From the NCBI GenBank assembly GCA_027625915.1, contig JANTQA010000070.1, forward strand, positions 9,243,001-9,307,000: a DNA stretch of 64,000 bases, read 5' to 3'. Position numbers and translations under genes: made by a program. The notes under the pieces are model-generated. The model did no database searches. It worked only from the letters and a program-made list of their open reading frames with translations, and was not told the DNA's origin. This document shows positions 47,962 to 64,000 of this stretch, piece after piece (position 1 is the stretch's first letter; every line of letters starts with the position of its first letter). Source of the stretch: Anaeramoeba flamelloides. Taxonomy: Eukaryota; Metamonada; Anaeramoebidae.

Positions 47962-50900
47962 TCATTTTTTTAATTTCATTGGATTTAAAGTAAAATTCGA
48001 AATTTTACTCACTTCATTATTTAATTCAATTATTTTATTATTCGAATCAATTAGCCTCCTTTGTAATGTTTTCATATCCGATAGCAATCCAGAATCCTCA
48101 TTGTTGACATTGTTATGATTGTCTTCAGTATTAATTTTAAGAAATGGTTTAATTTGAACCATAAAATCTTTTCCCAAATCTTCACCGTTTGTTGATTTCG
48201 AATTATAAAAATTGGGGAATTCTTTATGAAATTTTGTGGATTTGAATTTTTTATTGTATTTTGAAAAATTTTGTAATAAATTTTGTAAAAGAGGTAATTT
48301 TAATAACATAATTTTTTGAGTTGGTTCCGAGTGGGAAGATTGGATGTCGGTTGAATTGCTTTTTTGATTAATAAAACTATTTAATAATTTAGTAATGTTG
48401 GACAATTTTTTTTTAAGGCCTTTATTAATTGGGAAATTAATAAGTGAAAATTGGAAAGGGTTTTCTATTGCGATGGAAAAATATATTTTAAAAAGAAATT
48501 GTTTGATAATAATATAAAAATCGTCTGGGTATCGTTTTTGGATTAGGCCTTTTAATTTGTAACAAATGAAGCAAATATTCAAAGGGTATTTTTCATTTGA
48601 ATTAAAGATTTTTTCTAATATTAATGAAAAATTGCTTTCTGTTTCTTTATTCGCATTGTCATTTTCATTGTCCCTGTCCTTTTCATTGTCGTCATGACTG
48701 TTGTTCTCATTTTTCTTTTTATTTTCTTTTTTCTTTTCTTTTTTATTTTTATTTTTCATTTTGTTTTTTGTTTGATTTTTCTTTTGATTTTCATTTTCAT
48801 TTTTATTTGCGTTTTCATTTCCATTTCCCTTCCTATTCACATTCACATTCGCATTCACATCCACACTGTCATTGTCGGGTTTTTTCTTCGAATTTTTTAA
48901 CTGGATATTATCTTTACAAATAAAATTTAAAATTTTGGTAAATTTATTTTTTAAAAATTCTGTGCCATAGCTAAAGCAATATTCTTTTAAAAGATGGAAT
49001 AAAATTGTATTCTTTTTTAATATTTGTTTACAATTTTTGGATAAATGGATTTGAGTCTTGGTGATAAAGAATATTAATGGTAATAATATACCGAAATTAT
49101 CTGCAAATCGAAATAAATTCGAAGTGAATTTTTTTACTAATTTAATGTTTTTTTTTTTGTTTTTTAAAAAGTATTTAATAATTAAAATTAATTGTAATAA
49201 ATCATTTTTTTTCAAATACTTTTTTAATTCATTATCCGATTTGTTTCTGAATTGTTGATATTTATTGATATTGTTTGAAAATATTTTTTTAAATTTTTTG
49301 GAATATCCGATAGATTTGATCCATTGATCAAATAGAATTGAAAAGGTACTACTCAATGAATTTTTAAAGATTTTGACAAGATTTGATTTTTTAAATGTTA
49401 AATTATTAGTTTGATAAATGGTATTAAAAAAATCAACCATTTCTTTAAATTTTGGTAGAGTTAAGATTTTTTTTGAAAACTGTTGATTAATAATCATGGA
49501 AATTTTTTCTTTAATTATTAATTTTAAAAAGGATACATCGTACCCAACTTGTTCCTTTCTCGATTTTTTCTTTTTCTTCTTCTTTTTTTGATTCTTTTTC
49601 TTTTTTTTGTTCTTTATATTCAGGTTTTGGTCAAAATTTAAAGTGGAAATTCCTTTGGATATTTCGATCAATTGGTTATTTTTTAAAAAATTAAAAATAT
49701 TTAAGACCATTTTTCTTTTCAAAATATTGTAATACATTATCTCATATCTTACAAACCCAATTTGCTTTTCAAAATCAATGACTAGAAATTTATATCTGCT
49801 TTTTGTTATTTTCATTTCAATTAATTGATCCATTAAATATTGTTGCAAATTATAAAAAAAATTTTCATTTGATATCAAAAATAATTTATTATTTTGAAAG
49901 TATTCTTCAATTTTTTTGTTGATTATTGTTTGATGAAAATTTTTTATTAAATTTAGTTGGTTGTTTTTAAGATTTTTTATTAACTTTTTTTTGATTCCCT
50001 TTTCCATATGGTTATTTAATTTGGCATAAGAAAATTTTGTTAAGATATTATTTATTTTTTTAAAAGAATTTCGTTTTTCTTTTGATGATTTTTCATTCAA
50101 TTGAATCATAATTGTGAGATATTGATAAAAAGTTTCAATAAACTTTTCCTTTGTAAAAAAGATTTGATTAATTATTTTTTTAAGGATATTTACTATTGTT
50201 TTTTCTTCATTAGAGATATTAGTCAGTTTTTTTAAAGGGTTTTTATTTTTAATATCAGTTATCATTTGGTTTTTTTTTTTATTATTTATTTTTGTTTGTT
50301 CAATTTTCTCCATTATTGCTTGTTTTTGTTTATTTTTTTTTTCTAACTGTCTTTGTATTAATTTCATTTCATTTCTGATGTTATTTTCCTTCTCCTTTTG
50401 TTTATCTTTCTCTTTGTCTTTGCCTTTGCCTTTGCCTTTGCCTTTGTCTTTACCTTTATCGTTGGCTTCTCCCTTTTTCTTTTTGGTATCATATTCATAT
50501 TGATATAATCCCTGGTTATTTACAGTAAAATTCAATTCCGATCGAGGCTTCATTAGATTTAATAGTTTTTTCTTATCTTTTTCATATTCGTTATCACTGT
50601 TTTTTCTTTTATCCAATTCCTGTATAACGCTTTCGGTGGCATTTTGGAGAGTTTGTTCAGTTCGTTGAATAATATTTTCAATGTTCTTAAAATAACTATT
50701 AGTATGTACTGAATTTGGATCAATTTTCTTGATTTGCTCATTATTTTCAATCAATTTGGTATTTGTTTCTTGTAAATTCTTTTTTTGAGGTTGATTTGCT
50801 CGATCTAATAATTTTTCTATTGTAATTTGCTTTTTGAGTTTGCTATTTTTAGAAGAGGTATCCGTGTTGGCAGTATTGTTGTAATTGCTGTCTTTATTTG

Positions 50901-51960
50901 TATTTGTTCGAATGGGTTTTGAGTGGAAAGTATTTATAAGTTTCGTTTGGTTATAAATAATTAAATCTTTACTCTTAAAGGTATCAAGATTCTCTAATTC
51001 CTTGGCTCTGTTAATTAAGGTCAATATTTGACTGAATTTCTTTTCAAATTTGGCATTCTTGTTCTTTTTTTTAGACCTTTTTGATCTTTCAATTAATTTC
51101 AATAACTTTTCATTCAGATCAGTCTGTTTTGTTTTGGGTTCTTCTTGTGAAATTATTTGATTTTGAAAACTTTGCACATCTTTCGGGTCATTTTTGATTT
51201 GGATTTTTTTTTGAATTTTGATTTCGATTAATGGGTGTGCTTGAGTTTTTGTTTGGGGTTGTTGTATTTTGCTGTTTTGAAGAAATAGGTTTGTAAACAA
51301 ATTAGAATTTAACTTTTTCACATTTTTTGTTTTTGCAAATAACTCCAAGATTTCAATTCTCACATTTTTGTTAAATGCGCTTTCCTTTTCAGTGAGTTTC
51401 TGAATCAAGTTTTTGGTTTTTTTTGAGCGTTCTAAAAGTTTGTTTACTTTCTCTCTTTTTTGTTTTCGCAAAAGTTTTTTATCGTGCGTTTGGTTATGCA
51501 ATGATTTCTCCCTACTATAAGATTTGTTAACGTTTTCTTTGGTTTTTCGAGAGGCCACATGGTTAAAATTAAATTCACCGTCATTCGTTTTTCGACTCAT
51601 GTTTTTCATTTCTTGGCCTTGGCTTCTTGTTGTTTTTTCTCTTGGGAATTCTTTTTGTGAGTCGTTCTGGATCTTTTGATTTGTTTGGTTGTTGTTGTTA
51701 TCAAACACATTGTGATGATCGTAAGACCTGTGTTCTTTTAAAAAGTTTTTAATGTTTTCTGCATTTTTTTTGTGTGTCTTTTGAGGCTCATCTTTTTGCG
51801 AGTTGTAATCATACGCTCGGTGAAGTTGCTTTTGATTTGGAGTTTCTAATTGTAAAAATGTTCGTGATCTTAACCGATTTTTTTTAATCTCGGTCACCCG
51901 AATGGGTCTTCGTTGTAACTCGGCTGCTCTCAAAATTGAATGTTCAAATGTTTGTGATCG
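47962..51960 (-). CDS. Large protein with a divergent RasGAP-like domain (main exon)
   Basis: The open frame runs from an acceptor (acttttag at 51961-51968) to TGA at 47962, about 1332 codons. Its first ATG is well inside, so an upstream first exon is expected but was not found. The N-terminal half is Lys/Asn/Gln-rich, with a GK/DK repeat near residue 510 and a poly-lysine tract near 800. From about 960 to 1195 the text follows the RasGAP fold: ILKKNTILFHLLKEYCFSYG, EFLKNKFTKILNFICKD, then YPLNICFICYKLKGLIQKRY, FLFKIYFSIAIENPFQFSLI and LSNITKLLNSF. An Asn/Lys-rich insert of about 90 residues splits it. The arginine finger of the usual LFRGN motif is replaced by LKKN, and FLR by FKI, so GAP catalysis is unlikely. 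A C-terminal coiled coil lies at about 1290-1325. It probably binds a Ras-like GTPase without stimulating it, as IQGAPs do (inference). Confidence 0.65.
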   Translation of the reverse strand, partial: RSQTFEHSILRAAELQRRPIRVTEIKKNRLRSRTFLQLETPNQKQLHRAYDYNSQKDEPQKTHKKNAENIKNFLKEHRSYDHHNVFDNNNNQTNQKIQNDSQKEFPREKTTRSQGQEMKNMSRKTNDGEFNFNHVASRKTKENVNKSYSREKSLHNQTHDKKLLRKQKREKVNKLLERSKKTKNLIQKLTEKESAFNKNVRIEILELFAKTKNVKKLNSNLFTNLFLQNSKIQQPQTKTQAHPLIEIKIQKKIQIKNDPKDVQSFQNQIISQEEPKTKQTDLNEKLLKLIERSKRSKKKNKNAKFEKKFSQILTLINRAKELENLDTFKSKDLIIYNQTKLINTFHSKPIRTNTNKDSNYNNTANTDTSSKNSKLKKQITIEKLLDRANQPQKKNLQETNTKLIENNEQIKKIDPNSVHTNSYFKNIENIIQRTEQTLQNATESVIQELDKRKNSDNEYEKDKKKLLNLMKPRSELNFTVNNQGLYQYEYDTKKKKGEANDKGKDKGKGKGKGKDKEKDKQKEKENNIRNEMKLIQRQLEKKNKQKQAIMEKIEQTKINNKKKNQMITDIKNKNPLKKLTNISNEEKTIVNILKKIINQIFFTKEKFIETFYQYLTIMIQLNEKSSKEKRNSFKKINNILTKFSYAKLNNHMEKGIKKKLIKNLKNNQLNLIKNFHQTIINKKIEEYFQNNKLFLISNENFFYNLQQYLMDQLIEMKITKSRYKFLVIDFEKQIGFVRYEIMYYNILKRKMVLNIFNFLKNNQLIEISKGISTLNFDQNLNIKNKKKKKNQKKKKKKKKSRKEQVGYDVSFLKLIIKEKISMIINQQFSKKILTLPKFKEMVDFFNTIYQTNNLTFKKSNLVKIFKNSLSSTFSILFDQWIKSIGYSKKFKKIFSNNINKYQQFRNKSDNELKKYLKKNDLLQLILIIKYFLKNKKKNIKLVKKFTSNLFRFADNFGILLPLIFFITKTQIHLSKNCKQILKKNTILFHLLKEYCFSYGTEFLKNKFTKILNFICKDNIQLKNSKKKPDNDSVDVNANVNVNRKGNGNENANKNENENQKKNQTKNKMKNKNKKEKKKENKKKNENNSHDDNEKDRDNENDNANKETESNFSLILEKIFNSNEKYPLNICFICYKLKGLIQKRYPDDFYIIIKQFLFKIYFSIAIENPFQFSLINFPINKGLKKKLSNITKLLNSFINQKSNSTDIQSSHSEPTQKIMLLKLPLLQNLLQNFSKYNKKFKSTKFHKEFPNFYNSKSTNGEDLGKDFMVQIKPFLKINTEDNHNNVNNEDSGLLSDMKTLQRRLIDSNNKIIELNNEVSKISNFTLNPMKLKK

Positions 51961-51976
51961 CTAAAAGTTTTGCAAA

Positions 51977-52011
<35 letters not shown>

Positions 52012-52869
52012 TAAATGATTGGAAAATTATTCTTGAATTTTTGTAAGGATGGGTTTTTGTGAAATAAGAAGGAACAAAAATACTACCATTGTCATTTAAC
52101 ATTCAAGTATGATTTAGAGTTTGAAAAAAATTTTGAGACAAAAATGATATTAAGATTTATTCTTTAAAAAAATCTATTTGTGGGATTGGTGTGTTAGGAA
52201 TTTGATTTTTTTAAAGAACTTTGTAGTGACAAAATTCGAATTGTAATAACAAGTTTTTAAAGTTTTGTTTTGGCTAAGTACCAAAAGAAACTTAAAAAAA
52301 AGATCTTTTGACAGTTGATTTGTAACCTTCACCAAGCTTGTGGTCACTAATTTAAATCATTTTGTTCGAAGGGAATTAACGTTTTGTCAAATTTCGATCT
52401 AATTTTTCTTTTACCTGTTGGCATATGGAATTTGAAAAGGTGAAAGGAAATTCTTGATCTTTCTTTTCGATCCTACTCGAATTCTCTTTTTACAATCGAA
52501 AGAAAACATTTTTTTACAATTTGATATTGGTTCATGAATGGTCTCTTCTTTGGAACAAAAAGATATTAGTTGGGATAGGTTTTTGAAAGAATTGTTTTTT
52601 CAAATCTGCTACATTATTTTATTGTGACTTTGACTTTGGTTTGGGGTCTATTTTTCGAAGAATACTTTTTTTTTATTTCATTTCTGCAAAGTAGGGAATA
52701 CACTTTTTGGTAAGACGCTTTTTTACAACAAGCCTTTTTAAAATAGATTACACAAAAAAATTCGTATAGTGGTGTAACTCACCAGCGTTTTTCATTACAA
52801 CCCACAGAAAAAAATTAACTCACGGTTTCAGTTTTGGCTATTTGAAGACAGGTACACACTTGGATCAGA
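51961..52869. other. 5' flank or first intron of the RasGAP-like gene
   Basis: Starts with the acceptor and a poly-A run of about 28 bases (51979-52007). The missing first exon should lie here or beyond. A short ATG (near 52435) followed by 'gtaaaag' is out of phase with the main exon. Base content is somewhat less A/T-rich than typical spacer. Confidence 0.35.
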
Positions 52870-54709
52870 TTTAAGGGTAGAGTCATTATGTTCGAAATAG
52901 TTTTCTGAAGTGGAAAAAAATTTTTCTAAATTTTATAAGGTCTAATACCAATCAGAAACTAACCAACCTGTGATGTATGATCGATCTCCAAAAATCAACA
53001 AACAAAAAAGTTACATTTTGAGAAAAAAGCTCCAAAGAGCGACAACACTCAATTTCCAATTAGAATGGTATGAATATACAATTTCTAAAACAACTAAGTG
53101 AAGATTTGAAGTGTCTCTCTGATGGCGCTTTTTGAGATTTCAAAAATTTTTTTTTCTTTTTTTTTAATTTTTCAAATGAGTTATTTTTTATCAAGAAAGG
53201 AATAAAATCCTTACTCTGTCAAACATAGAGGGTGTTACAAAACAAACCACAAATTCGATTCAATCAAATTAAATTGATTGTCTATCTAAAAAGCAATTTG
53301 TTTTAAATTAAAGAAATTTAACCACATTCAATAAACAAATATTTTTTTTTTAAATTTGATTTTTTTGAATTGAGAATTGTTTGTAATCTTTTTTTTTGTT
53401 AAGTGATCAGTACCACTACAACAGTTCAAATTATTAAAGTATATTATTGGTGATATTCTCTTCTTACAAATTTTGTATAGGCAATGTGTCAAAAAATTCT
53501 GATAAACTAAGATACACAGAAAAGAATATTTTTTTTTCTAAGATCATTTTTTTTTTTTCCATTTTTTCGATGAAAAAGAAAACCTTTAAATATCTTTTTA
53601 TTTCTGCTATTATAACAATTTTTTACCCTGTTTATAACCATTCCCATCATAATTATTCAATAGCAAGTTTTTATTGCCAGGAATATTAATGTTAAGAATT
53701 TTATGTTCTTTTTTGAGATAAAACTTTTGGATAACCAAAATAAAACGATTTATTCAAATTATTGAAAAATTATTATATTTGTTTTGCAGAATAGTAGTTA
53801 TTAACATTAAAGTTTTAAAGTAATTTAAAAATTTTACTCAGAAATTGTGTTATTGTTCCAAGATGAAATTTGATTTTTCAAAATAAAATTTTCTTAAAGA
53901 TATTTGGGAATTAGTTAATTTTATCCTTGAAATACAAAATCAATTTTTTTCATTCGAAAAAATGATTAAAATTGTTATAAGGGTTCTTGTGAGCAAGACC
54001 AAACAATTTGTTTGCATTTTTTTTCATTTTTTTATTTTCAATTTTTTTTCTTTTTTTATAATCAGAAAACAACTCTTTGAAAACATTAAAAAATAATTTT
54101 TTTTTGTGTAATAGATCTCAATTTAATTGATAAATTGTAGTTAAGTTTCTACAAATATTCATTTATTGAATTACCTATACTTCATTAAGTTTTATTGACT
54201 GAGATTTAAATTCAAAGATTAATTATGAAAAATAATAACCAAAAAAAAAATTTTCTTTTCAAAATTAATACTTTCCAACATAAAAATGAAAATATGATAC
54301 ATCATTTTTCCGGATTAACTTAATTTTTAATAAAAATAATAAGTTACTTTTTTACTTTTTATTTTGGAAATATGTGGATTGTTGAATTTCTAAAAAATAA
54401 TTCAGAATCAATAAATTGTTGAAATAAGGTTAACTCATCAATTTTATAAACAAAAACACAAATTAAAAAAAAAATAATTTTTTTTCAATATCTTTACAAG
54501 ATTTCAATTTATTTTTAAAAAAATATTACACCCGTAAAAGTTTTTTTTTTAGTTGAATTTATAGCCATTAGGTATCCCATGTGATTTTTTTTTTTTATTA
54601 TTTGAATTTGTTAATTCAAAATACGTACAATTTTGTAATACCCTTTTTATGTTTCAAGTTAGACACTCGGGTATGGAGTAAATTCACCCGAAATGACTAG
54701 AGCCTTAAA
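52870..54709 (-). mobile_element. TIR element, family G (copy 2), split by family T
   Basis: Reverse orientation to 62486-63174. It begins 'ttaagggtagagtcattatg' at 52871. The body includes 'cagaaactaaccaacctgtg' at 52955, and homology runs to about 53397. The remaining end resumes at 54590 (ttatttgaatttgttaattc) and closes with 'gggtatggagtaaattcacc' and 'atgactagagccttaa' at 54694-54709. The 1.16 kb between is a family-T copy. Confidence 0.65.
53398..54562. mobile_element. 1.1-kb TIR element, family T (copy C)
   Basis: Begins 'gttaagtgatcagtacc' and aligns with copy B (32518-33665) and, inverted, with copies A and D. The far end near 54530-54562 (tattacacccgtaaaa) is degraded. It interrupts a family-G element whose two halves flank it, so its limits are fixed from both sides. 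The 53447-53689 frame inside it is not conserved. Confidence 0.6.
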
Positions 54710-55284
54710 TAGACTTTTAAGGTTTGATCTTATGTTATTGATAATGTTCAAAAAAATGAAAAAAAAATTAAGGATTCGAATCTGATTTACTTTTATTCTT
54801 TCCAACATAGAGAGTGAATGAATGATATTCTGATTTCAAGTTTGAATATCTGGTGATACTTGTCCAATCTTTTTACATGAAAGTTTCTAATAATTAAAAT
54901 TTTTAAAAATGGGGGAATGTTTCAACTTCCTTATGATAATTTGATTTCATTATAAATAAAAACTACCAAATTTAATAGTTTATTAAAAAAAAAAAATGTA
55001 ATTTTTCCATGTATATCTAAATAATCTATGCCCAATCAAGGATTAAATAATAATGCGATTTCAAAACAATTTATTTTATTGTTTAGTTATTTCTTTTTTT
55101 GAGTAATAAAGAAAATATATAAAAAAAAATAGAATTGTCTGTTATTTATTATTAATTTCTTTTTTGATTTTTTTTTTTTTTTTTTTGGATGTTTTCTCAG
55201 AATAAAGAGAAAAAGAAAGAAGGAAAAAAAAAATATTCAAATAAATAGAATAAACTTTCTCTCATTAAAACAAAAATTTTCAAA
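54710..55284. other. 3' flank of the LRR-PP2C gene
   Basis: No gene seen. Poly-A and poly-T runs lie at about 54984-54996 and 55168-55185; weak similarity to 41215-41270 is noted at 54775-54830. Confidence 0.35.
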
Positions 55285-63871
<8,587 letters not shown>

Positions 63872-64000
63872 CTGTATTTAAACAAGAATAGAATATTTAT
63901 AGGTGCAAAATTTGTAAAAATGAAAAAAAATGCGTTTTTTTTTTGGTTTTGAAAGATGAAGATCAGACCATTGAAAAGAAAACAAGTCATTAAATCAAAA

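Noticed and set aside
48624-48923. Plus-strand frames rich in His, Phe and Ser opposite the RasGAP-like exon
   Set aside because: They are the antisense of the Asn/Lys-rich insert. The minus-strand frame is far longer and has domain text.
52400-52450. Candidate first exon of the RasGAP-like gene (ATG followed shortly by gtaaaag)
   Set aside because: It would join in the wrong phase to the main exon, which must start in phase 0. A phase-0 reading through it has no ATG.

Overview
This window looks like nuclear DNA of a free-living amoeboid or flagellate protist. It is overwhelmingly A/T, full of poly-A/poly-T runs, uses the standard genetic code (TAA and TGA both end real genes) and has GT-AG introns. 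The gene content (a cAMP-receptor-like seven-helix receptor, tandem-BTB and ankyrin proteins, an LRR-PP2C phosphatase fusion, a RasGAP-like giant, an E2F-like factor and ribosomal protein uL13) fits a lineage such as Anaeramoeba (Metamonada) or a dictyostelid-like amoebozoan. Long introns and abundant miniature inverted-repeat elements point away from Dictyostelium itself. The species call is inference only.

Layout. 0-9 kb: an inverted-repeat element, a BTB gene (minus), a disrupted mariner-like element, a 1.1-kb TIR element and a three-exon ankyrin gene (minus). 9-27 kb: gene-poor, with palindromic elements at 10.3, 11.8-12.5 and 13.2-13.7 kb and one hypothetical gene at 17.0-17.7 kb. 27-34 kb: a single-exon GPCR (minus), then a dense block of inserted elements. 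34.7-35.8 kb: uL13 (minus, one intron), with a decayed uL13 copy in inverted orientation at 37.2 kb. 37.9-41.5 kb: nested mariner-like elements and other repeats. 43.6-45.2 kb: an E2F-like gene, the only well-supported plus-strand gene. 47.9-52.0 kb: a 1.3-kb-codon exon of a divergent RasGAP-domain protein (minus). 52.9-54.7 kb: one TIR element inserted into another. 55.3-63.9 kb: an LRR-PP2C phosphatase gene (minus, 5' end outside the window) whose two introns of about 3.1 and 3.9 kb are filled with elements.

The genes do not form an operon or obvious pathway. Four are signalling components (receptor, RasGAP-like protein, PP2C, BTB adaptor). The most distinctive content is a set of at least eight short, non-coding inverted-repeat families (named here W, S, M, T, P, K, G, U, plus V and Q). 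They occur in several copies, and several copies are inserted into others, which gives a readable order of insertion. No tRNA, rRNA, CRISPR array, retroelement or virus-like element was recognised. All exon joins and repeat boundaries were made by eye.
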